This document shows positions 1 to 7,129 of a DNA stretch of 22,628 nucleotides, piece after piece. How positions within the stretch are numbered: position 1 is the first letter of the stretch; each line of letters begins with the position of its first letter. The position numbers were made by a program, and so were the translations under genes. The stretch lies in the NCBI GenBank assembly GCA_945613785.1, contig CALZAJ010000007.1, positions 1 through 22,628 of the forward strand. The letters run 5' to 3'. The notes beneath the pieces were generated by a model, which did no database searches, was not told where the DNA came from, and saw only the letters and a program-made list of their open reading frames with translations. The stretch is from an uncultured Verrucomicrobiota bacterium. Its GTDB lineage: Bacteria > Verrucomicrobiota > Kiritimatiellia > RFP12 > UBA1067.

Positions 1-1
1 G

Positions 2-802
2 ACCTGCCTCGAGTACAACGAGTATGAGCTCGCGGGCTTCGACATGTTCTACCTGAAGCGCCCCGGCGCCGAGAAGGAATACGACAAGAAGACGAAGGAC
101 CGCGCGACGAAGCTCTGGAAGAAGCTCTCCGCCAAGGAGAAGAAGCGCGTCGCCGATTCCGTCCTCTGCGGACTTCCCGGCACGGTCGACGACCTGACGC
201 CCGAGGAGTTCCTTGCGCAGCTCAAGACCTACGAGGGCATCGATGACAAGAAGCTCCGCGAGAACATGTACTGGTTCCTCAACGAGATCTCGCCGGTCCT
301 CGAGGAGACGGGCGTGAACATGTGCATCCATCCGGACGATCCGCCGCATCCGATCTTCGGGCTTCCCCGCATCCTCTCGAATGCGAAGGACATCGAGATG
401 ATGTACAGGAAGTGCCCCTCGAAGCACGTCGGCCTGACGCTCTGCACAGGCTCCCTGGGCGGAGACCCGAAGAACAATGCGGTCGAGATCATGAAGAAGT
501 TCGGCAAGCGCGTCTACTTCTGCCACTTCCGCAACCTCGAGTACACGGACGACATGATCTTCCACGAGTCGCAGTGCCACCTCGTCGGCAACACGGACAT
601 GCCGAAGCTCTTCGAGGAGTTCCTCAAGGAGGAGAAGCGCCGCGGCGAGAAGATCGTGGTCAGACCCGATCACGGACGCTTCCTCGAGATCGACAAGGGC
701 CGCAAGTGCTACTGCGGCTACAGTTACGGCGGACGTCTCATCGGCCTCGCCGAGCTGCGCGGTCTCGAGATCGGTCTCAAGTACGCGAAGAAAGGACTCT
801 GA
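2..802 (+). CDS. uxuA: Mannonate dehydratase, C-terminal part (5' end outside window)
   Basis: The frame is open from base 2 to the TGA at 800-802, giving about 266 residues; the family is usually near 350-400 aa, so the N-terminus lies upstream. The enzyme dehydrates D-mannonate to 2-keto-3-deoxygluconate in the cytoplasm, in the hexuronate branch leading to the Entner-Doudoroff pathway. The metal-site motifs of the UxuA/ManD TIM barrel are all visible in order: His in CIHPDDPP, Cys in LTLCTGSLG, His in CHFRN and Asp in RPDHGR. In characterised ManD enzymes these His, Cys, His and Asp residues bind Mn2+. The end shows the family pattern GLAELRGLEIGL. The next gene, uxaC, begins 3 nt after the stop, so the two are almost certainly one transcript. 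No promoter is visible because the start is off the edge. The ATG at 44 is internal, since the homologous frame continues upstream of it. Confidence 0.95.
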   Translation, partial: TCLEYNEYELAGFDMFYLKRPGAEKEYDKKTKDRATKLWKKLSAKEKKRVADSVLCGLPGTVDDLTPEEFLAQLKTYEGIDDKKLRENMYWFLNEISPVLEETGVNMCIHPDDPPHPIFGLPRILSNAKDIEMMYRKCPSKHVGLTLCTGSLGGDPKNNAVEIMKKFGKRVYFCHFRNLEYTDDMIFHESQCHLVGNTDMPKLFEEFLKEEKRRGEKIVVRPDHGRFLEIDKGRKCYCGYSYGGRLIGLAELRGLEIGLKYAKKGL

Positions 803-805
803 TCC

Positions 806-2236
806 ATGGCCTCCAAGAAGCCCTTTATCAACGATGACTTCCTGCTGACCACCAAGGCGGCGAAGGAGCTCTATCATGGCTTTGCCGAGAAGATGCCGAT
901 CATCGACTACCATTGTCATCTGCCGCCTGCGGAGATCGCGGAGGACAAGCGGTGGGACGACATTGCGGACGTCTGGCTCGGCGGCGACCACTACAAGTGG
1001 CGTCAGCTCCGTTCGAACGGTTTCAAGGAGCGCCTCTGCTCCGGCCGCGGCAAGGACGGCTGTGGGTCGGGCTGGGAGCGTTTCGAGGCCTTCGCGAAGG
1101 CGATGGAGCGTCTCGTCCGGAATCCGCTCTTCGACTGGTCCCACCTCGAGCTCGCCCGCTACTTCGGCGTGACCGAACGTCTGTGCGGTGACAGCGCCGC
1201 GCGCATCTACAAGAAGTGCAACGCGATGCTGCAAAAGCCGTGGTTCTCCGCGCGCGGACTCATGAAGAAGTCGAACGTCGCCGTCGTCTGCACGACGGAC
1301 GACCCGATCGACTCGCTCGAACACCATCTGGCGATTGCGAAGAAGCCGTTTGCGACGCAGATCCGTCCGGCCTGGCGTTCCGACAAGGCCTCCAAGATCG
1401 AGCTGCCCAAGGTTTGGAACGACTGGATGGACAGGCTCGGTGCCGCGGCGAAGATGTCGGTAAAGACATACGACGACTTCCTGGCGGCGATGGCGAAGCG
1501 CCATGCTTTCTTCGAGAAGGCCGGCTGCCTGATCTCCGACTACGGCATCACCGAGGTCTTTGCGACGCCCTACACCGAGAAGGAAATCGCCACGATCTTC
1601 AAGAAGGCCCGTGCGGGCCGTCAGGTGACCGAAGAGGAGGCGCTCAAGTTCAAGAGCGCGTGGCTCTATGAGGGCCTTAAGGCCGATGCCGCGGCGAACT
1701 GGACCACCCAGCTCCACTACAACTGCATTCGCGACCTCAATAGCGCGATGTATGACGTGATGGGTCCGGACACCGGCTTCGATGCGATCGGCGACTGGTC
1801 TGTCGGCACGAACCTCGCAAAGCTCTTTGACCGTCTCGAGCGGACGGACTCTTTGCCGCGTTGCATCCTCTACTCGCTCAATCCGAAGGACAATGAGATG
1901 CTCTGCTCCATCATGGGCAGCTTCCAGAAGGCGCCGTACCGCGGCAAGATCCAGCTCGGTTCCGCCTGGTGGTTCCTGGACCAGAAGGACGGCATGCGCA
2001 AGCAGATCGAGACCCTCTCGGCGCTCGGCTCCCTCGGCAACTTCATCGGCATGCTCACGGATTCGCGCAGCTTCCTCAGCTATACGCGCCACGAGTACTT
2101 CCGCCGCATCCTCTGTCAGAAGCTGGGCGAAGAGGTCGAGAAGGGCGAACTTCCGAATGACATGAAGTGGCTGGGCGGTATCGTGAGCGACATCTCGTTC
2201 AACAACGCCAACGAGTACTTCGGATTCAACGCGTGA
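806..2236 (+). CDS. uxaC: Glucuronate (uronate) isomerase
   Basis: A 476-aa protein, close to the usual UxaC length of about 470. It isomerises D-glucuronate to fructuronate (and galacturonate to tagaturonate), the entry step to hexuronate catabolism in the cytosol. Visible signatures are the amidohydrolase-like HxH in DYHCHLPPAEIA near residue 35, CTTDDPIDSLEHH in the middle, and the very conserved C-terminal block GMLTDSRSFLSYTRHEYFRR followed by DISFNNANEYF. The ATG at 806 is preceded by a Shine-Dalgarno site AAAGGA at 791-796, inside the end of uxuA. Spacing from uxuA is 3 nt, so translation is probably coupled. The reductase that would link the two steps (UxuB-type mannonate oxidoreductase) is not in this window and may lie upstream. 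Function is assigned with high confidence from motif conservation. Confidence 0.97.
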   Translation: MASKKPFINDDFLLTTKAAKELYHGFAEKMPIIDYHCHLPPAEIAEDKRWDDIADVWLGGDHYKWRQLRSNGFKERLCSGRGKDGCGSGWERFEAFAKAMERLVRNPLFDWSHLELARYFGVTERLCGDSAARIYKKCNAMLQKPWFSARGLMKKSNVAVVCTTDDPIDSLEHHLAIAKKPFATQIRPAWRSDKASKIELPKVWNDWMDRLGAAAKMSVKTYDDFLAAMAKRHAFFEKAGCLISDYGITEVFATPYTEKEIATIFKKARAGRQVTEEEALKFKSAWLYEGLKADAAANWTTQLHYNCIRDLNSAMYDVMGPDTGFDAIGDWSVGTNLAKLFDRLERTDSLPRCILYSLNPKDNEMLCSIMGSFQKAPYRGKIQLGSAWWFLDQKDGMRKQIETLSALGSLGNFIGMLTDSRSFLSYTRHEYFRRILCQKLGEEVEKGELPNDMKWLGGIVSDISFNNANEYFGFNA

Positions 2237-2326
2237 TCGTCGATTGTTGCTCTTCACGACGGGGCGCGGGGCGTTGCCTCTTCAAGGACGGCGTAACGCT
2301 CTAACTGCGCCAAATGTCCCAAGTTT

Positions 2327-2335
2327 TGGTATAAT
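2327..2335 (+). promoter_or_regulatory. Extended -10 promoter of gltX, predicted leaderless
   Basis: TGGTATAAT is a perfect TGn extended -10 with consensus TATAAT at 2330-2335. I see no good -35 at 16-18 bp; extended -10 promoters can work without one. The ATG of gltX starts at 2345, so a start site 7-10 nt after the hexamer falls at 2342-2345, leaving a 5' UTR of 0-3 nt and no room for a Shine-Dalgarno site. The 108-bp gap between uxaC and gltX holds nothing else I can support. Confidence 0.7.
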
Positions 2336-2344
2336 ACCCGCACT

Positions 2345-3667
2345 ATGTCTGACATTCGCGTTCGTTTCGCCCCGTCTCCGACGGGTAAGGTTCACATCGG
2401 CAACATCCGTGCCGCGATCTACAACTGGCTTTTCGCTCGCCACACGGGTGGCAAGTTCCTGCTCCGTGTCGAGGACACCGACCTCGAGCGTTCCACGCCG
2501 GAGGCCATCCAGGTGCTCTTCGAGTGCATGGAGTGGCTGGGGCTCGACTATGATGAAGAGGTCTTCTACCAGACCAAGAACGTGAAGCGTCATCTCGAAG
2601 TCGTCGACCAGCTTCTCGCCTCCGGTCACGCCTATAAGGTCGAGAAGACCTCGCGCGACGGCAAGACGGGCGTCGTCACGATGTTCAAGATGCCCAAGGA
2701 GGGTACGATTGAGTTCGATGACATCGTGAAGGGTCACATGGCGAAGAAGGCGGAGGACATTCAGGACTTCGCGATCGTCCGCTCCGACGGTTCGCCGATC
2801 TTCCACATCGCGAACGTCGTCGACGACATCGACCAGAAGGTGACGCACATCATCCGCGGCGACGACCACGTCGAGAACACCTTCAAGCACATCTGCATCT
2901 TCAAGGCCCTCGGCGCGCCCGTGCCGCAGTACGGACACCTCTCGATGATCGTCAACCAGCAGGGCAAGCCCTACTCGAAGCGCGACGGCGCGGCGTTCGT
3001 CGGCGAGTACCGCGAGCAGGGCTACCTTCCCGAGGCGCTCTTCAACTACCTCCTCCTCCTCGGCTGGAACCCGGGCGACGACCGCGAGGTCCTGACGCGC
3101 GAGGAGATGATCAAGCTCTTCGAGCTCGAGAAGGTGCATGTCACCGCGGCGATGTTCGATCCCAAGAAGCTTGCCTGGATGAACGGCGAGTACATCAAGA
3201 AGATTCCCGCCGAGGCGTTCAAGTCCAAGGTCAAGGAGGCCGCGGCGAAGCTCGGGGCGTCCGCCGACTTCTACGATGAGGCGGGGTGGGATTACCTCTG
3301 TGGACAGATCCAGCCGCGTACGAAGTTCCTCAACGATCTCGACACGTCGCTCGTCTGCTTCTTCAAGGACGACTTCGAGTTCGATCCGAAGGCGGTCGAC
3401 AAGCGTCTCAAGAAGGAAGGCGTGAAGGACATCCTCGTTGATCTCGTCGCGCGTTTTTCGGCTGTCTCCGAATGGACGGCGCCGACGCTTGAAGAGCTCG
3501 TGAAGGGCCTTTCGCAGGGCAATGGCATGGGCCCGTGGGTCCATCCGATCCGTGTCGCGGTCTCTGGCCGCGGCGAAGGCATCGGCCTCTTCGAAATGCT
3601 TCAGCTCCTCGGCAAGGAGAAGACGCTCGCCCGTCTCCAGAAGGCGGCCGACACGATGGCGCTCTAA
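2345..3667 (+). CDS. gltX: Glutamate-tRNA ligase
   Basis: A 440-aa class I aminoacyl-tRNA synthetase that charges tRNA-Glu in the cytoplasm. The N-terminus has the HIGH-type motif as APSPTGKVHIGN (His17), then LLRVEDTDLERS, typical of GluRS. IIRGDDHVENT and the KMSKS-type loop, here YSKRDGA at about residues 210-216, follow. The protein is somewhat shorter than the common 465-500 aa form. The segment around residues 90-115 lacks the cysteines that make a zinc site in E. coli GluRS. Whether it is discriminating, or also charges tRNA-Gln, cannot be read from this sequence. The ATG at 2345 is the first start of the conserved frame and sits 9 nt after an extended -10 with no Shine-Dalgarno site, so initiation is probably leaderless. 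The following methyltransferase gene starts 3 nt after the stop. Confidence 0.95.
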   Translation: MSDIRVRFAPSPTGKVHIGNIRAAIYNWLFARHTGGKFLLRVEDTDLERSTPEAIQVLFECMEWLGLDYDEEVFYQTKNVKRHLEVVDQLLASGHAYKVEKTSRDGKTGVVTMFKMPKEGTIEFDDIVKGHMAKKAEDIQDFAIVRSDGSPIFHIANVVDDIDQKVTHIIRGDDHVENTFKHICIFKALGAPVPQYGHLSMIVNQQGKPYSKRDGAAFVGEYREQGYLPEALFNYLLLLGWNPGDDREVLTREEMIKLFELEKVHVTAAMFDPKKLAWMNGEYIKKIPAEAFKSKVKEAAAKLGASADFYDEAGWDYLCGQIQPRTKFLNDLDTSLVCFFKDDFEFDPKAVDKRLKKEGVKDILVDLVARFSAVSEWTAPTLEELVKGLSQGNGMGPWVHPIRVAVSGRGEGIGLFEMLQLLGKEKTLARLQKAADTMAL

Positions 3668-3670
3668 ACG

Positions 3671-4636
3671 ATGGCGACGTTGCTGGTAGGTTATACCGCT
3701 TCGGACCTGTTCGAGCGCGGCAAGCACGGGAAGAAGTTCACGGCTTCGTGGCTGAACGAGGACGTGACCTGTCACTGTCTGGACATCTACCATCGGCATG
3801 CGATCGAGAAGACGCATCATGTGAAGGCGATCTGCACGCCGCACCTGCCGGAGGGTCCCTGGGATGTCATCAGGTTCAAGACGGGTCCGAAGCGCATGAG
3901 CGGCGAGCTCGCGCTGGACCAGCTCCAGGAGATCCATCTGCTGATGCGTCAGCAGAAGCCGGCGCCGAAGTTCGAACTCGTCTACGACGGAAAGGAGCGC
4001 GACCGCAACGACCTCCTCAACAAGATCAAGGACGATCCCGACCGCGTGCGCGATTTTTCCGCGACGTGGAAGGCGTCCGTTCCCGGAATCGACCCGCTCA
4101 CGTTCACGAGCTTCCCCGGCTGCTTCTGCCACCGTCGTCAGGACGAAGGCGGCCTCGCCCTCGCAGAGGTGGTGTCAAAGGATCTTTCCTCCTCCATTCA
4201 ACATTCATCACTCAACCCTCGTCGTTTGCTTGACATGGGTTGCGGCTGCGGCCTCGTCGGGCTGTTGATTGCGCGCGCCGTGAAGGGCGTCTCGCTCGTC
4301 GGCGTCGACTCGCACAGCCGGGCGATCGAGGCGGCGAATCTCAATGCGCAGGCGTTGGGTGTCGAGGCCGAGATGATCCTTTCCGACAATGGTACGCCCG
4401 CGCGTATGGACGGCACCTTTGATGTCTTCGTCGGCAATCCGCCGTACTATTCCGATTATCGCATTGCCGAGGTCTTCCTCGACACGGCGAAGCGTGCGCT
4501 CAAGCCCGGCGGCGTCTGCTACACGGTCTGCAAGAACGCCGCAGGCCTCGAGCCCGTCCAGCGCCAGTATTTCCCCGACGTCGAGATCATCAAGCGCCGC
4601 GGTTACGCGGTCCTCAAGTCCGTCAAGCCGCTCTAA
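3671..4636 (+). CDS. RsmC-like class I SAM-dependent rRNA methyltransferase
   Basis: A 321-aa protein with a divergent N-terminal half of about 165 residues and a C-terminal Rossmann methyltransferase domain. SAM motif I is LLDMGCGCGLVG near residue 187, and the catalytic motif IV NPPYY is near residue 256; NPPY is typical of enzymes methylating an exocyclic base nitrogen. The block CHRRQDEGGLALAEVV before motif I resembles the RsmC/RlmG arrangement (phenylalanine/Asp-Gly-rich strand before the SAM domain). The likely role is guanine N2 methylation of 16S or 23S rRNA; the exact target is inferred only at subfamily level. It follows gltX by 3 nt with no clear ribosome site, suggesting co-transcription. 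The linker at about residues 168-183 is unusually Ser/His-rich and lower in G+C than the rest. Confidence 0.75.
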   Translation: MATLLVGYTASDLFERGKHGKKFTASWLNEDVTCHCLDIYHRHAIEKTHHVKAICTPHLPEGPWDVIRFKTGPKRMSGELALDQLQEIHLLMRQQKPAPKFELVYDGKERDRNDLLNKIKDDPDRVRDFSATWKASVPGIDPLTFTSFPGCFCHRRQDEGGLALAEVVSKDLSSSIQHSSLNPRRLLDMGCGCGLVGLLIARAVKGVSLVGVDSHSRAIEAANLNAQALGVEAEMILSDNGTPARMDGTFDVFVGNPPYYSDYRIAEVFLDTAKRALKPGGVCYTVCKNAAGLEPVQRQYFPDVEIIKRRGYAVLKSVKPL

Positions 4637-4643
4637 CGTCCAC

Positions 4644-4665
4644 GGTCGGACTCCACTCCGACTTT
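4644..4665 (+). terminator. Weak hairpin, candidate terminator after the methyltransferase gene
   Basis: GTCGGA at 4645-4650 pairs with TCCGAC at 4657-4662 across a 6-nt loop, with a possible G-U pair outside and only TTT following. It begins 8 nt after the methyltransferase stop and lies just before the next promoter. The short U-tract makes termination uncertain. Confidence 0.4.
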
Positions 4666-4680
4666 CGTACTCGTTCGCTA

Positions 4681-4689
4681 TGATATAAT
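4681..4689 (+). promoter_or_regulatory. Extended -10 promoter of the nitroreductase operon, predicted leaderless
   Basis: TGATATAAT contains consensus TATAAT at 4684-4689 with the TGn extension. No convincing -35 is seen at normal spacing. The ATG at 4697 is 7 nt after the hexamer, so the predicted +1 is at or next to the A of the start codon and no Shine-Dalgarno site fits. The same nonamer occurs at 13599 and 6533. Confidence 0.7.
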
Positions 4690-4696
4690 AACCGAT

Positions 4697-5245
4697 ATGG
4701 AATTCAAAGAACTTATCGAGGCGCGCCGCAGTGTGCGCAAGTATGTGGCCGCGGAGCTGACGAAGGCCGAGGTCGAGGCGATCGTGACGGAAGCTCTGGA
4801 GGCTCCGAGCTGGAAGAACCGCGAGCCGACCCGTTATCATGTCATTCTGGATGCCGCGCTCAAGGAGTGTCTGCGCACGCAGGCGATGCCGGAGGGCAAT
4901 GCCGCCAAGTGCGTGAATGCCGCGGCGCTTGTGGCGGTCACTTTCAAGAAGGGCCTGAGCGGCTTCACGCTTCAGTCCGATGGCACGAACACGCCCGACA
5001 ATGAGCTTGGTGACATGTGGGGTGCCTATGACGCCGGTCTCGCGTCCGCCTACTTCATGCTGGCGGCCCGGAACCGCGGGTGGGATTCGCTGGCGATCGG
5101 CATTCGCGATGCGGCCAAGGCCGTCGAGGTTCTCGGACTTCCAGCGGACGAGACGCTGACGGCGATCATCGTGCTGGGCAAGGGCGACCAGTCGATGCCG
5201 AAGCCGCCGCGCAAACCGGCCGCGGATGTCGCGACGGTTCGCTGA
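4697..5245 (+). CDS. Nitroreductase-family flavoprotein
   Basis: A 182-aa protein of the FMN-dependent nitroreductase fold, normally a cytoplasmic dimer using NAD(P)H. The start FKELIEARRSVRKY is the classic family N-terminus whose Arg residues contact FMN. EAPSWKNREPTRYHV matches the second FMN-binding block (commonly A-PS--N-QPW). The region from about residue 108 (DMWGAYDAGLASAYFMLAARNRGW) matches the helix that packs on the flavin in the partner subunit, and IVLGKGD near the end matches the usual 'xxxGYP' strand position. The substrate cannot be deduced. The start is set by the family N-terminus and by the promoter only 7 nt upstream. A second nitroreductase gene follows after 32 nt, so the two probably share a transcript. 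Confidence 0.88.
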   Translation: MEFKELIEARRSVRKYVAAELTKAEVEAIVTEALEAPSWKNREPTRYHVILDAALKECLRTQAMPEGNAAKCVNAAALVAVTFKKGLSGFTLQSDGTNTPDNELGDMWGAYDAGLASAYFMLAARNRGWDSLAIGIRDAAKAVEVLGLPADETLTAIIVLGKGDQSMPKPPRKPAADVATVR

Positions 5246-5277
5246 GCCAACGGAAAATTTCAAAGAGGAGTTCAAAA

Positions 5278-6105
5278 ATGCTGCGTCATGTGATTCTGTG
5301 GAAGCTAAAGGATGATATTTCCGATCTTGCGGCCGTGAAGGCCGGCATCAAGGCGGGCCTCGAAGGGCTCGTCGGCAAGGTGCCGGGACTCCTGCGCGTG
5401 AAGGTCCAGACCGAGGGGCTCGCGTCCTCGACTGCGGATGTCATGTTGGATTCCTATCTCACGGATGCCGCGGCGCTCAAGGCCTATGCGACGCATCCCG
5501 CGCATGTCGCGGTCGCGAACGAGAAGGTCCGCCCCTACACGGCCTCGCGCGCGTGCCTTGATTTCGAAGGCGAGGGCGAGTTCGGCGAACTGCTCATCGA
5601 GCGACGCAGCTTCCGCGCCTTTGCCGAGACCGTGCCGTCGCCGGCGCTGGTCGACGAGGTCGTGAAGGCCGGTCTCCTCGCCCCGACGGGGCGCAACCAG
5701 CAGTCGAGCCTGGTCATTCGCATTGACGATCCTGCGCTGAAGGAGGAGATCCGCGCCGAGAACGCCCGCATCATGGGTGCGCCGCCGCCGGGACGTCCCG
5801 CCGATCCGTTCTACGCCGCGCCGGTGATGCTCATGGTCATTGCCAACAAGAAGAACAACACGGCGACCTATGACGGCTCGCTCACGATGGGCAACATGAT
5901 GATCAAGGCGCACGAACTCGGTCTCGCTTCCTGCTGGATCCATCGCGCGAAGGAGGAGATGGAAGGTCCGCTCGGCGCGAAGATCCTCTCCAGGCTCGGC
6001 CTTGAGGGCGAATGGGAAGGCGTCGGACATCTCGCGCTCGGCTATGCCGCGACTGCGCTCCCGCCGCCGCGGGAAATTAATCCGGCCCGTTATCGAGCCA
6101 TCTGA
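5278..6105 (+). CDS. Fusion protein: Dabb (stress-responsive A/B barrel) domain plus nitroreductase domain
   Basis: A 275-aa protein with two recognisable parts. Residues 1-97 begin MLRHVILWKLKDD and include VMLDSYLTDAAALKAYATHPAHV, the hallmark of the Dabb dimeric alpha/beta barrel fold, with the conserved Y--HP-H. From about residue 102, ELLIERRSFRAF, LLAPTGRNQQSS, SLTMGNMMIKAHELGLASCWI and GVGHLALGYA follow the order of an FMN nitroreductase. The start at ATG 5278 is chosen because AAAGAGGAG at 5262-5270 gives a strong ribosome site at 7-nt spacing and because Dabb proteins start this way; the frame is open further upstream but only as a shadow of the previous gene. The nitroreductase half should be an oxidoreductase; the Dabb half may bind a small ligand or help dimerisation. 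No substrate can be named. I know of no widely described protein with this exact order. Confidence 0.85.
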   Translation: MLRHVILWKLKDDISDLAAVKAGIKAGLEGLVGKVPGLLRVKVQTEGLASSTADVMLDSYLTDAAALKAYATHPAHVAVANEKVRPYTASRACLDFEGEGEFGELLIERRSFRAFAETVPSPALVDEVVKAGLLAPTGRNQQSSLVIRIDDPALKEEIRAENARIMGAPPPGRPADPFYAAPVMLMVIANKKNNTATYDGSLTMGNMMIKAHELGLASCWIHRAKEEMEGPLGAKILSRLGLEGEWEGVGHLALGYAATALPPPREINPARYRAI

Positions 6106-6140
6106 AGACCGTCCGCAATCCATCAATCCGAGAAGACGCA

Positions 6141-7040
6141 ATGCTGCCATTCAAATCGAAATATCATCTCTGCGACCTGTTCGACATCCCGATCTACATC
6201 GACATCTCGCTCATTTTCCTGCTCCTGTTCTTTGCCACGGGCGGTGGTTCGCTGTTTGACGGACTTGGCTGTGCGCTTCTGTTGCTCGTTTCCATCACCG
6301 CGCACGAGTTCGGTCATGCGCTGACGGCTCGGTCCTTCGGCTATCGGACGCTGGACATCACGCTTTCGCTCCTCGGCGGCTGCGCCTCGCTGATCGCGCT
6401 TCCGAAGAAGGCGTCGCAGGAATTCCTCACGGCCCTCGCGGGACCGGCGGTGAGCTTCGCGCTGATGGGACTCGGCGTACTTGGTGTTTCCGCTCTTGGG
6501 ACAGGAGGAGATGTGGTCTCATATTTTTATCATGATATAATGGGGCATTTCCCGAAGGCGCTTCCAGTTGTTGACGGCGATGTATTGTTTTATGTCGAAG
6601 GAATGTCAGAAAGGCTTGTCTACTCGTGTAGTCGTTCGTATTTTGATACGATGCAGATGTTGTCGTATCTTGCTGAAATGAACCTGATGCTCGGCATCTT
6701 CAACCTGCTGCCCGGGTTCCCGATGGACGGCGGGCGCATCTTCCGCAGCGCGATGCGTCCGTTCCTGTCGCGCGTGAACGCCACCTACGTCGCGATGGTC
6801 GTCGGACGCGTGGTGGCGGTCTTCATCGGCCTGCGCGGCTTCTGGAACGTGACCCACGGCGCCAACTGGGGCTTCGTCACCATGATGATCGCCTGGATGA
6901 TCTGGAGGGATGGTTATCGCGAATACGTGATGGCCCGAATGGAGTCGGCCTGGGACTATCAGGATTATCGTGCTCATGTCTCGCCGCCGCCGTATGGCGG
7001 GGACGGCGATGACTGTGATGTCACCAGAGACCGGAATTGA
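6141..7040 (+). CDS. Site-2-protease-type membrane metalloprotease (peptidase M50)
   Basis: A 299-aa polytopic membrane protein. The zinc-binding HEFGH is at residues 55-59 in a hydrophobic helix, and the third ligand motif NLLPGFPMDGGR, with Asp196, is near residue 188-199. LTALAGPAVSFALMG at about 97-110 matches the conserved M50 helix between them. There is no PDZ or CBS domain, so it resembles the compact SpoIVFB-like/rhomboid-neighbour group rather than RseP. The substrate is unknown; such enzymes usually cleave membrane-anchored regulators. Between the third helix and the NLLPGFP helix, residues about 117-177 are encoded by an AT-rich stretch (80 G/C in the 180 bases 6481-6660, about 44%), unlike the flanks. 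The C-terminus is hydrophilic and acidic. The gene starts 35 nt after the previous stop with only a poor ribosome site. Confidence 0.88.
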   Translation: MLPFKSKYHLCDLFDIPIYIDISLIFLLLFFATGGGSLFDGLGCALLLLVSITAHEFGHALTARSFGYRTLDITLSLLGGCASLIALPKKASQEFLTALAGPAVSFALMGLGVLGVSALGTGGDVVSYFYHDIMGHFPKALPVVDGDVLFYVEGMSERLVYSCSRSYFDTMQMLSYLAEMNLMLGIFNLLPGFPMDGGRIFRSAMRPFLSRVNATYVAMVVGRVVAVFIGLRGFWNVTHGANWGFVTMMIAWMIWRDGYREYVMARMESAWDYQDYRAHVSPPPYGGDGDDCDVTRDRN

Positions 7041-7070
7041 GGGCTGTTTGGATCTCCAGATTGAGCATAC

Positions 7071-7085
7071 TCCCCCCAAGGGGGA
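7071..7085 (+). other. GC-rich hairpin before the prs promoter
   Basis: TCCCCC at 7071-7076 pairs with GGGGGA at 7080-7085 across a CAA loop, 31 nt after the M50 stop codon. It is followed by TAATTA rather than a run of T, so it is at best a weak terminator. It sits 10 nt before the prs -10 hexamer and could also influence that promoter. Confidence 0.35.
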
Positions 7086-7091
7086 TAATTA

Positions 7092-7100
7092 TGCTATAAT
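7092..7100 (+). promoter_or_regulatory. Extended -10 promoter of prs
   Basis: TGCTATAAT has consensus TATAAT at 7095-7100 with the TGn extension; the -35 region falls in the C/G-rich hairpin and does not match TTGACA. The predicted start near 7107 leaves a leader of about 23 nt that includes the prs ribosome site GAAAGGA at 7114-7120. Confidence 0.7.
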
Positions 7101-7129
7101 ATCAACTCAATTTGAAAGGAATCCTTCGG

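Noticed and set aside
2237..2326. Possible terminator hairpins after uxaC (GCGTT with AACGC; CGTCG with CGACG)
   Set aside because: Only 5-bp stems with long loops and no T-run.
2282..4132. Long - strand open frame (616 codons) opposite gltX and the methyltransferase
   Set aside because: Same base-composition effect; it spans two clear + strand genes and has no motif or ribosome site.
7112..7129. Upstream TTG start for prs
   Set aside because: It would place the good ribosome site GAAAGGA inside the gene, and Prs homologs start near the ATG at 7130.
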